From: Diatrype stigma
Lineage: Eukaryota > Ascomycota > Sordariomycetes > Xylariales > Diatrypaceae
Assembly (NCBI GenBank): GCA_022225965.2
Contig: JAKJXP020000025.1
Coordinates: 124,001-188,000, forward strand
Direction of reading: 5' to 3'
Length of the DNA stretch: 64,000 nt
Shown: positions 24,409 to 34,937 of the stretch, piece after piece
Layout: each line of letters opens with the position of its first letter
How positions within the stretch are numbered: the first letter of the stretch is position 1
Translations under genes and position numbers: made by a program
Notes under the pieces: generated by a model
What the model was told of the DNA's origin: nothing
Database searches by the model: none
Seen by the model: the letters and a program-made list of their open reading frames with translations, nothing else

Positions 24409-27400
24409 TTGCCCCTAATCCTCCTTCTCCGTTGCAAGCGAGTGTAGTGTTTCTGTTGATCGATGGTAATAGCGATGGCGATGGCGAAGACGATGACGAT
24501 GGCGATGAAGATAAACCACGGAGGTATTTGCGTAAAGGCGTATTTTGGGGGGTGTTCGATTGTTGTTCTTGGAAGCGAAAATGGTAAGACTGATGGAAAA
24601 GAGCGGATAAGTTGGGAACTTGGATATTATGGCAGCCTGGGAAAAGTGGCCTGAACGCCAGAACTGGGCATGGGTAAGTACCTACCCAGTAGGTATGTGC
24701 AATGCAATGCTTGGACAGGTATTGCACAATCCCCTGGCAGCCTGGCAGCCTGGGTACCCAATTGAAGGTACAAAGCTACTGTACATACATACCTACCTAA
24801 CTGGACTTGGTTGAGTCCGAGTGGCTTGGTTGGCAGTCGCCCTTGGCCGCCGTACGGGGGAAAGTTGGAAAGATCTCGGGGGACAGACATTTGCAGGGGC
24901 CGAGGGGTGGGGTGGATGGAATAATGTTCCATAATGTCCCATAACGTCCCATACATAGTAATGTCCCAATAGTAATGCCCCAGGGCTGCCAGGTTGCCGT
25001 TTAGCACTTGCTCCAAGAGGGGAGGGACGCGTAAGCCAGCGCCAAGACTAATGGGTAGTAAGTATCAACCATGGACATTGGACCGTTAGGGCCCGTCCAG
25101 ATTGGTCCAATCACATAGCATTATCCGATAAGTGCCCAATAGCGAATAAAAGCCTGTCGCTTTCTGGTCGCTTTTCTAACCCTTTTCGTACTCCGTAACT
25201 ATGTACCTACCGTAGTGAAAGCCGAGCAAGCCAGTGGCAGGCAAGCAGGAACCTTCAAGCAGGCAAGTTGTGGGTAAATCGTGCGTGCACACTTGCGCCG
25301 ACCGAATCTCTTCGGATGCATACCCTACAAGCAGACAAATTATACGAATTATACCTACGTTGCGGAGTATAACTCGGTGCAGTTATGCATACTATAGTAC
25401 GAAGTCGAAGTACGCACCCGAAAGCACTGCCAAACATCCGACCTAAAGTACGAGCTACCCGAAAGTGCGAGACACCCGGAAGCGCTTGTTAGTACAATAC
25501 AACAACTGTATGTAGGATACCTAATCACGATTCAGTTCGCCATGAACCGCCGCCGACATACACGCAAGGCGCCAATGAGACTTGCAGAATGTTTGGAATA
25601 GAGCGTGGTATCGTGTGGTATCGTGGAATACCTACTAGGCTACTACGTAGCCCCCTCCCTGCGGTTTCGTGATGACGACGCAAGCACTTCCATCTTGGAT
25701 TGGATTTGAAGCCTTCTAGGACGGGATGCGACCCGCGACCTGCGACCTGCAACGATGATAGTAACTGACTTCTTGTTGGCGGTGAACAATGAGCTGTGTA
25801 TGGCAGAGCAGATTTAGCTACGAAGACTGCATTGCATTAGAATGGAGGCACTTGATGGAATATCAGCAATTCACTCGGATATTCGGACGCTCGCGTATGA
25901 ACCACGACAACTTGGCCGAGTCTGTCAGACCGATCGATCCCTTCGTGGGAATAACTCCAATGGGGTATGTGACGGCTGTTAACATCAGCTCGTCCGATAA
26001 CCCCTTAAAGTTTACCTATCGTCAAACTTAAAGAACGCCATGGAGGATATGTAATTCCCTATCAGAGGGGACCAAGAACACCTGAACGGACATGCCAAGA
26101 AACACAATCGCCAATCATATCAGATGTTCAGGGTCCCGGTTCGCCCGGAGAAGGACAGCAGCACTGCCTCGATTTCTAGCAGCAGAGTTCCACTGACGGA
26201 AATTGATGCTCTTGTCCCAATGCATACCTACTACGAAGTATGTACAGTAATAATTGGATTACATGGAGACCGTTATACAAGACAGCATTAGGGCGATAAA
26301 AGGGGATAAATAGTGCGCGTGCGCATAACACAGCCACCACGAGAGCGCTGAAATCATCTTCGAACCAATGAGAATGGTGTCCACTTGGACTGTTTGACGA
26401 TTTCTCCAGATCGAGACCAACATCAATCGTAGATGACCTAGTACCTACTATGGTAGAGAAGGGATTAGGCTTAAAATCGTCAAAGAACCGGCATTACACC
26501 CGGGTATGGCTACTATATACATACCATACCTACAGTAGGTAGGTATGGAGTCCTGGACCAACGGCATTGCTTTATCAGTTTGTTTATATCCAGATCGTTT
26601 CAAGATCTAGAAACAAACGAACAAAAAATGCCCTGTCTACTATGTGCGTTAGTTAATGCAACCTTGCATTTCTCCGGCGCCAGTCAGATTCGGCAGCAGT
26701 TCAAGGTGAGGCAGTTCTTGAAACCTCTTTCCCAAAGGGGGTAGGTTTAACAAGTCGTTGCCGGAACACCACGGAGACTTGAAGGCACCGTTGCCCGGAG
26801 ATTCCCCCCTAACTCTGTTAGGCTTGTTAGTGTCTGAAATCTGCCGCCAACGGTCCCATATTCGGTATTTGAACGGACGATCCACAGAGGCTTGGACGTC
26901 TAAGACGCCTTCTACCAGCTGAAAGGGCTTGATCCAGACCTAGTCGTTGCATGATAAGTCAGCACAATACGAAGAACATTTCTACGTACCTATCTGCGTA
27001 TCAAGAAAAGCCATCGGATTTGCTGACTGGCGACTGGAAAGCTGTCGATACGTAGTACCTATGTAAACAACTGACAAGAGCTTGGCCTCAACCCGTGCCT
27101 AGTCTTCATGATAGGGTTATCATAATCCTACTTCGTCAATCCCGCAAGATACTATGTATGTAGATGGCCCCTGAAACCATACCGAGGCCGGGCTTCAGAC
27201 GGGTACCGAATTAAGTGTCTTGAATCAAGTAGCTTCAGGTCTGGACCTTCATGTCCGCAGACTTCGAATTCATACCTAGGGCTTCCACTCTCGTTAGCGC
27301 TCCCGGCATCAAACTTGATCACTGAATCCACCGGACGGGTTGTGGGCAGGGCATCACGCTTTCGTGGCTTAGTTGAAGCTTGTCTAGCTGAAGGCAAGAC

Positions 27401-29123
27401 GGGGACCGCTGTGTGCAGCTTTCAATATCAGGCTGTTTCACCCCTCAGCCATACTACCACGTCTTCTCAGGTATAAGTTATGCGTTATGGTATAATCTGA
27501 TGAGTAATAGGACTCCTTTTGGATAACCCCGTGCCCGAATTGTGCACTACAACGGCCATATATCACAGTTCGGGGCAAGCCCAGTTTCTCTTGTATTGAG
27601 TCTCGACATCGTCCTTGTCGGTCTTACTAATAATAGCTTTCGCTCGATGCATTGCAGGTACCTAGATACCATACAGTGGGTAAAATGATACGAACATGAT
27701 CAACGCATTGAACATGTGTTGAACATGTGTTGCTCTTGTGGCTCTCTGTGGTTCTATTGCTACGCAAGTAGATCCAGTACTCCGCATCGACGTGACCCTA
27801 CCAGTCGCCATTGCTATAGAGCATGAGAATGCGATTGCCCTTGCATGACTCTACTCGGCTTTTATGTACAAACCGCAAGGTGTAAGACGTCGATTCGCAG
27901 GTAATCAATCATTGGGACACATAGATCCGAATGAACGACGTGTGATAAGAGCGCCCAGAATCGATAGACAGCTTCTTATTCCAGACTGGACTGATCACAG
28001 ACGTCACTAGATGAACGCCCCCTAGGAATGGAGGATTGTGATATTACTACATTGGATGACAGGACCTCGGGAATGTGGAATGTGTTGGGATGCAGCTGAG
28101 GTATTCCAGATATTCCGGCCGATATGCCCGATGTGCCGATGTGCCGATGTGCCGATGTGGCGTTTCTGGGTGTGGCTATGCTCATGTGGCGACTGTGTTT
28201 ACACGGTGTGTACTACTGTGTCCGGTCTTCCGGCTTCACACTGACTGCAGGTGTCAAGGTGGTCACGCCTAGAACAGGATAACAGTCGTGACTGCCGCAT
28301 CTTTTCTGTCCTGCACAGTCCCATCCTAGGTTCAGGTTGGATCTCCATTGAACCCCGAGAATGTAGGATTCAATACCGAAGGAATGCTGCGATCCTCCGT
28401 CCGACCGAGGTTTTTCACTCCACTAGCTAAAGCCTAAATTGGGTCGTCCAAAAAGAGAGAAACTTTGCTGTGATAATTCGTCCGATTATATGTCTAGGTA
28501 TATAAACATATATGATGTGGTGAAATCCGTGCTGGGTAGAATTTCTTAACCCTGCGTTACCATAGAATGATGGAATAGGGGTAAACATCTGGTATGGAAC
28601 CATGTTGCCGGTGGGATGGGAGATACCAAAACTTCTACCGAGTGAATGTAGGCAGAGTAAGCGATATGGATCTGGTTGTCTGAATACAGGAGTAGCTTAT
28701 CGAAGAGACTGTAAATAGGACGCATACAGCAGTGACAATTTCATCATGGTGACTTCGTCCATGTGATGGGTTATAGCTGTCGCAGACTAGTTAACCCAAC
28801 CATGAACGTTGTGAGACTCCCGGTATAGCCTAAGTGCTTAATCTAGTGATGATCTAGGGATGGGGACTAATACGCCTTAGAGGCCAGAGTAGTGACTGTA
28901 GTTGATCTGACGATGGAGGGCTGGCTAGAAGCTATAGCTTGGAGGGGGGGGGGACGGCCCCTTATAGCCGGAAAAACTTCCATCAGCAGATAACAGAGTC
29001 CGAGTGGACCCTTATAGCCCCTATTGGTATATTACCCCTGACACCTGACAACACGGAGCTGTCAACCTCGCTGCTGAAAAGGGAGCCTGAAAACTTCTCC
29101 ACCATGTCCCAAGTATTGGTTGC
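24409..29123. other. 4.7-kb gene-poor stretch
   Basis: The bZIP promoter followed by sequence with no supportable gene on either strand. Open frames are under 130 codons and lack family features. Best of them is a minus-strand frame ending at 26649, open from about 26940, that ends after GKRFQELPHLELL; it sits behind a plausible TAG acceptor but no upstream exon joins in frame. Also present are imperfect repeats of ATAATGTCCC (24925-24985), an 8-bp tandem at 28127-28160, and GTAGGTAGG motifs near 26530. It could be a gene relic, long noncoding RNA or simply spacer. Confidence 0.45.
28127..28160. repeat. CCGATGTG tandem repeat
   Basis: Four head-to-tail copies of the 8-mer CCGATGTG. They create false Cys/Met-rich open frames. 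Confidence 0.8.
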
Positions 29124-29687
29124 TCAGTTCGATATCCCAAGTTCGATCTTCTCCCATTCGTCCCACCACGAGCCTTCTATAACATCCTTGGCACCCCTGA
29201 TCTTCACGTGCTCCACGCCCCCTATCCGGAGTGCCATGTTCCGCCACTCGTCGGCCGGGAGATCTGGGACCTCGAAAGTCGGCGGTTCCCGCTTGACGGC
29301 GCTGATGCCAGACTCCTCGTGCAGAAAGAAACGCTCGTTCACGGCAATGACCTTCTCGAGGTACGGATGCGTCAGCCCGTCTCCGAAGGGCCGCATGACT
29401 CGGTCGACCGAAGGAACGGATCGGCACCGGACTAGCGCCACTCCGTCGGCTTCTCGCAGGGTGTGGTCAATGCCCTTCGCCGCCGGCGCTTTCTCTCCTG
29501 GGCTCGGGCTCGGTAGGTGGATCTGAACGTATTCCACGATGCCGAACTCGAGGAGCCACGGTACGACGATCTGGGCGTGCCTGTGCCACGCGAGGCTGAA
29601 TTCTTCGTGCGATGTGCCTGGTTTGCGAAAGAGAGGACCGCCGAGAGAGACCAGAGCTCCGTCGCCGGGGAGTTCCGAAGTTGCCAT
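29124..29687 (-). CDS. EthD domain-containing protein
   Basis: Single exon, 187 aa, from the ATG at 29687 to a TAA stop. The N-terminal pattern (LFRKPGTSHEEFSLAWHRHAQ) is that of the EthD fold: a ferredoxin-like dimeric alpha/beta-barrel, with a Trp-His pair in the first helix. The later DHTLREADGVALVRCRS and a PYLEKVIAVNERFF segment fit the second half. Such proteins occur in fungal polyketide and degradation clusters as dehydratases or decarboxylases, and also alone. Here no polyketide synthase or tailoring cluster is next to it, so the substrate is unknown. The C-terminal DEWEKIELGISN has no targeting motif. Confidence 0.85.
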   Translation of the reverse strand: MATSELPGDGALVSLGGPLFRKPGTSHEEFSLAWHRHAQIVVPWLLEFGIVEYVQIHLPSPSPGEKAPAAKGIDHTLREADGVALVRCRSVPSVDRVMRPFGDGLTHPYLEKVIAVNERFFLHEESGISAVKREPPTFEVPDLPADEWRNMALRIGGVEHVKIRGAKDVIEGSWWDEWEKIELGISN

Positions 29688-30169
29688 CCTTTGGCGGGGC
29701 GTCGGGAGATACGCCTGCTTCTGCCGTTCAATCTTGATGGCTTCGACAAGAAGCTAAATGTCGAATGTAAATTTCGGCGTAGACTGAACTCCGGCCCTTT
29801 GGCTCTATATAAGTTGATCTCCGCCAACTGTGTGTCGAGACTCGACCTGGCCATCCTTGTTCATGCCGTGCTGACGCCAGCGCTAAGTGAGTCCGAATAT
29901 AGATTTCGCGTGCGGCTCGGTTCTAGGATTTACGGAAACCTGCCCGATTAGTCGGTCACTGATCAGTAGTGTGTACCCATCTACGCGCCGAGCACCAATT
30001 TGGTGAAGTCAACATTATATTAAGAAACGACTACATATTAGCTTTTGCCTAGATTGTCAGCTACAAAAGAGTTTCTACTATTAGTTGGATCGCAGGTAAT
30101 GACAGAATTCATGAACAGGTCGTTTCGCGTTAGCATCCCCCCCTCCCCTGGGCATCACATCGCAGTCGC
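29688..30169. other. Intergenic
   Basis: Promoter of the EthD gene and 3' side of the acyltransferase gene. Nothing else recognised. Confidence 0.5.
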
Positions 30170-31937
30170 TTACATATCCCTCCTACACAGCTTCCTTTGC
30201 AACCAAGACGAGAATCTGACCGATGGCGAATCAATGAATCGCCAGCCCAGGTCAGCTGCCCAAATCAGCACCGTCCAAAATATCATGGCAGTAAAAGCGA
30301 CCATTAGTATATATAACCCCTTAACCTCGGGGTTTATCGTGTGGATCAGACGTTTTCCAATGAAAAAGGCTACGCTCTGCAGTAACAGTCCGTGAATCAA
30401 GTAGAGCGAGTAGGATATCCGTCCCAGATACTGTGCGAAGCAGTTTGTGAACAGTTTCTGCAAGGGTGGCGAGCGGTCTACAGTGAGTAGCAACGAGACC
30501 GCCCCTTGCGCCAGCCAGAAATTCTCGGGAACCCCGACCGCGTAGTAGCGTTCTGGGATCAGGCGAGCTAAAGTCCGGAAGCCGGCTGCCTCGTCGCCCC
30601 CCATCGAAATCTTGGGCATGCTGAGTACGTGGAGCGATGCGGCAAAACAAGCCACGGAGGCTGCCAACTTGACCGGCCGGCACCCTGAGAACTTCGCCCA
30701 CCATGAGCGGATCGTGTCGATGGTGCGGGGCGTCGAGGCCGCCGCCGTGTCCAGGCCGATGCGTTGGTTGTTGGTGGCCTCGTCCTCGTCCTCGTCGAAG
30801 TGGAGTCGCAGGGCTGCTACCAGCATGCCGCCACAGAACAGGAATTCCGGGAGATGGAGCGAGTACACGGAGAATACGGCAACGCCGGAAAAGAGAACGA
30901 ACCGGGTCCGAGCGCTAGAACCAGCGACAGCTAGCAACAGGCCGAATATGACGAACGAGCACCTGAACTCCACCGGCAGAGTCCAGAGGGGCTCGTTGTA
31001 GGGCCACCACCCCGGGCCCACGCGGAAGGGGTCCGTCAGCTTGAGCATGAAGTCGACGTAGTCCCAGAGCTGGCCCCACAGGGTATCGAAGTGCGGCATC
31101 CCCATCGTGGTCGCGGCCGCGCCGGGGATCCCGTCCCCGTCGCCGAACCACCCGAGGCGGGCCATGAGCATGGAGAAGAAGCAGACCGCGGCGGCCGGCA
31201 TGAAGAGCCTCGAGTGGCGGCGGAAGGCCGACGAGGCGAGGGTGCCGCAGGTGTCCTCGGGCCGCTCCAGCCGGAGCAGCTTCAGCGGCTTGTAGCTCAG
31301 CGCGTAGCCGGAGACGACGAAGAAGACGTAGACGTTGGGCAGCCCGGAGATCGCCAGCCGGAGGATGGGCAGCTGCACGGGGTTGTCCCCGAGGCCCTTC
31401 CAGCCGCTGTGGATGTCCCAGGAGAAGAACAGCAGGGACGTGTGGTGCCAGACGACGAAGAAGGCGGCGATGCCCCGCAGCCCGTCTTTTTACCTTTCCC
31501 GCGCCCGCGCCACCAACGCGTTAGGTACAATTAGCATGTTAAGCCTTTTTCTTGCCAGTAGTCGCGTCGCTTTTTTGGGGGCGTAGAAAAAGGCTGCTCT
31601 CACCTAACCAAGCTGTAGGGTGAGCTTTCTTAACGTACCCCCCATCCTTCTCCCCTGCCGACGGAGAGGCGGAGGAGGCTTTCCGATGCAGGAAGCTCGG
31701 GAGAAGCACGGCGAGCCTCTGGAATGCTCGGCGTGCTCCGTTCTTGGCTTTCGAGGAGGAGGGGTCGCTCATTAGTGGCGGCGCGATCATGGGCGCTTCG
31801 TCCTCGCCAGAATCCACTGCTGTTGAATCTAGGGAATCACCCTTTTCTTCGACTTGGAACGCGTCATCTTCCATAAGATGATAATCTGCTTGCCTTGCGC
31901 TCGACAGCGCACGCTTGGGATTGAGGATACTCAACAT
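30170..31937 (-). CDS. Acyltransferase-3 family membrane protein
   Basis: Two exons, 31937-31604 and 31485-30170, give 549 aa. The first encodes a cytosolic Ser/acidic region. The second opens with DGLRGIAAFFVVWHH, the hallmark of acyltransferase-3 (OafA/NolL type): an R/G-rich start followed by the H-H pair proposed to be catalytic. Then come repeated membrane spans (LPNVYVFFVVSGYAL, PAAAVCFFSMLMARL, FVIFGLLLAVAG, FVLFSGVAVFSVYSLHL, YSLYLIHGLLLQSVAFF, LYILMVAFTAMIFWTVLIW). The ISYSLYLIHG motif is also typical. These enzymes move acyl groups across or at membranes, onto sugars or metabolites. The intron uses an AAG acceptor, weaker than YAG, but only this join gives DGLRG. An upstream in-frame ATG at 32048 would add 37 aa. 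Confidence 0.85.
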
Positions 31938-32438
31938 GGTTAGGTCGAAAATAGGGGGTAAGATGTTGTTAGAGGGAATCGGTAGAATGACACAACACGG
32001 ACTGAGATATATGGTGCATGGGGTGACAACTTGAGAGCGACGAGTCAAATATCAGGGTGTAGCACGGCTAAAGTACTACAAATTCTACCCAGCCGGGACA
32101 GCCGGAGCAAGACATCACATTCCACCCACGCCAAACTCGGGCCGAAGCCTCTCTCTTCAACAGTTGGCGGGAGATATGCAGTGAGACATCGAACCAGCCC
32201 GGTTGAGAGCCGTGTGGGGGTTTGCACCAACTAATCTGTCAAGATGAACGTCGCGTTTTGCCCCATGAATAACACCAAATACGGGATGATCCGGTCTCGT
32301 CTCACCCGCCGTGGCGTCCCGGCCACTTTCTTGATTTTGACTTATCCAACGGCCGGCCTCTCAACCCGCTCAATATGTACATATGGCGGGTAGTTCATTC
32401 GTCGCCAAAACCACGGCATAGGTGCCGCCCCTCCTAGC
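31938..32438. other. Intergenic
   Basis: Acyltransferase promoter and the 3' side of the b5/FMN dehydrogenase. No gene seen. Confidence 0.5.
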
Positions 32439-34110
32439 TCATAGCTTAGCCTTGACTCCCCGCTCGATGGCATCTAGGGATACTGCATCTTCTAAGAGCT
32501 GATGCTGCAAAGCAGCGGTATTTATCTGCTTAGTGCATTAACACACAGGGACGAGTGAATGTCGTTAGACAGGAAGCACTTACGTGTCTGCTGCTCAATT
32601 CTGAGGTCCGCTGGACTCCAAGTAGACGCATCGCTGTCATTGTCTCATCGGCTAAGACTGTAAAGCCCCTGTTAGCTATCTTGATGATAATGGGAGGCGA
32701 AGTGGAATCTCTGATTTACTTTGTAGCACCCTTTTTACCCCTTCGTGCCCCGCCACCGCGAGCCCGTATAGGGCAGGGCGGCCGATCCCGACCCCCTTGG
32801 CCCCCAGTGCCAGCGCCTTGACTACGTCTGTGCCCCTCTTGATCCCACCATCGATAAGCACATCTATCTTGTCGAACACCTGGGGGCAAAACTTTCTTAT
32901 CTCCAAGAGAACTTGTACTGGGGTGGTAGTGGTGTCTAACGCCCTGCCGCCGTGGTTCGAGACAATGATGCCTCTTACCGTCGGGAATAACGTGGCTGCA
33001 TAGGCATCTTCCCACGTCTGAATGCCCTTCAGCACAATGGGAAGAGTGGTGTGTTTGCCCAACCACGCCAAGGTCTTCTGCCATGTCAAGCCACCTTCGG
33101 TCCCCCATGCCTGAGCGGCGGCGCCACTGGCCACCTCTGACATCTTGAAGCGTTCATCTGCTTCGCGCTTTCCCGGGAACGGGGCATCTAGCGTCAAGAC
33201 AATGAACTTGATTTGCGGGATCTGTCGAATCTGAGCCAAGGTTCGCTCCGTCGCGGCAAGGTCTTTCAACACGTAGAGCTGCCACGCGAAGACGGCGTCG
33301 GGTCCAGCCTGGACGATGTCCGAAGGAGACATGGACGCGTTCTTGCTGATGACCTGCAGTGCGTTGAACTGGGAGCAGGCCATTGCGATGCCCGCTTCGC
33401 CCGACGGATGCCCAAATCTCGCCCTTGCTGCCGGCGAGACAAAGATGGGTAAGCCGACTGGGTGGCCCAATATCGTCGTTGCGAGCGAACACTCTGTGCA
33501 GTCGATGAAAACACGGGGCCGTAACAAGATAGAGCGGAAGATCTGGTTGTTTGCGTGCTTGGTGATCTCGTCGTCTGATGCTGAGACGTAGTAGGAAATT
33601 GCTTTTGGCGAGAGGCGCTGCATAGCATATGACTCGATCTCCCCGACGCTTAGCATCGTAGACACTGGGGGTGAAGGCTCCGTTGAGACATCCTCACCAG
33701 CCATCACTGCTGGTAGCGGATCAGCTCCTGAAGGCTCCCTTGTTTGGTCGATCTCCCCTATCAGTTGTTCGGGGGCCAGCTGTTCCTCTAGTATCTCCAG
33801 CGGATGGGCTGATTGGAATGCGGCGGTTGCGTCCCGTCCCGAGTTCCGTAACAGAATGCCCTTCCCTCCCGGGTGTTTTGAGACGAAGCTGGTAATCTTT
33901 AGGGTGGAGGCGTTGTCAGGGGTCGTTGTCAATACTGTGGGCTTGGGAACCGGTATACTCACGTCGTAGACCTTCCCATGTAATACCATCCAACAGTCAC
34001 CTTCAGCCGTATGTTTGCCCACTATCTCGGTTGGATAAGTCAACTCTCCGCCTTCCCTACTAGTGGTTTCCGTTCGACTCACCTTCCCAAAGACTCCATT
34101 TTCTAGCCAT
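32439..34110 (-). CDS. Cytochrome b5-FMN 2-hydroxyacid (L-lactate) dehydrogenase, AKL C-terminus
   Basis: Five exons: 34110-34083, 34021-33963, 33896-32720, 32657-32584 and 32525-32439, giving 474 aa. The heme domain (residues about 5-85) starts SLWEVGKHTAEGDCW and has the HPGG heme ligand; the second His is in FQSAHPLEIL. The FMN-dependent alpha-hydroxyacid dehydrogenase barrel follows: DAVFAWQLYV, TLDAPFPGKREAD, IVLKGIQ, SNHGGRALD (catalytic His, substrate Arg), DGGIKRGTDVVKALALGA and GIGRP. This is the flavocytochrome b2 layout, oxidising L-lactate or similar acids. No mitochondrial presequence is visible, and the protein ends in AKL, a valid PTS1. A GTG start at 34082 would be wrong: that GTG is the first bases of a GTGAGT donor. 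Intron 2 (66 nt) is stop-free and 3n. Confidence 0.88.
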
Positions 34111-34937
34111 TTTGAATATCACAAGGGAGGGTGTCGACCCTCAGTGCACTGTTATTGTCTAGCCAGTATAACAGACAACCAGGTCATAGATGTGTCGGTA
34201 CCTTGTATGTGTGAATATTTTGGGGAATATCTTACACCTACGAAGTACTCACCGTATCGATTACCTCGATTGGGACGTTGGACCCGCTGGAGTACATTAC
34301 CCCTGAGCCAGACAACATATGTGTTCTTGGCGTGGCATCCCGCAGCCCTCATCCCACAACCCGCAACCCCCAAACCCCGCATCATTGCGTGAGGCTTCCT
34401 CCAAGCAATCACGCCCGCGTTCATTTCCCCGGAGCGTTCCGCAACCGGTCGGGATTGAAGCAGCCGAGCTGGAAGCTACTAGTAGGCACCGAGTCCAAAG
34501 CCGCCGCACTCGGTCTAGGCGTGCCGAGTCGTGAACTGTCTTTTCCTTGGTCTCGTGTGTCGGGTTTGGAGGCGGGTTTGGAGGATGTACTGGGGATGGA
34601 TGGAGGATGATGCCCCGCTTGGGTCTCCAGGCTTCGCTTAGAGAATTAAGGTCGGACGTCGGGCCCCTCTTTCTTACCACCTGCAACTTGGAACCTTGGA
34701 ACTCTGTGCAACGTCTTGCACCATGTAGGCAATAAGAAGGCGCGTCCAACTTGGAAGATTGAAACTGCCTGCCTCGTAGGTAGCTACCTACATAGTACAC
34801 AATAAACTTTGCGAAGCTCCATTTTCGTCATTGTTGCCTAGCTCAGGAGGAACAACGAACAACGAACAACGCCCTGGTCCGACACTTTCTCTTCAGGGCT
34901 GTGACAGACATGCCCGAGGCGGCGAGGCAAATACAAG
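34111..34937. other. Divergent promoter: b5/FMN dehydrogenase and beta-mannosidase
   Basis: 827 bp between divergent starts. It has an AACGAACAACG tandem just before the mannosidase (about 34852-34872). Open frames here are featureless. Confidence 0.5.

Noticed and set aside
26649..26885. 78-codon minus-strand frame as a gene
   Set aside because: Open and non-repetitive, but no upstream exon joins in frame and no family is recognised.
34080..34082. GTG as start of the b5/FMN dehydrogenase
   Set aside because: The GTG is the first bases of a GTGAGT splice donor; the upstream ATG exon (34110-34083) joins to give EVGKH, as expected for a b5 domain.
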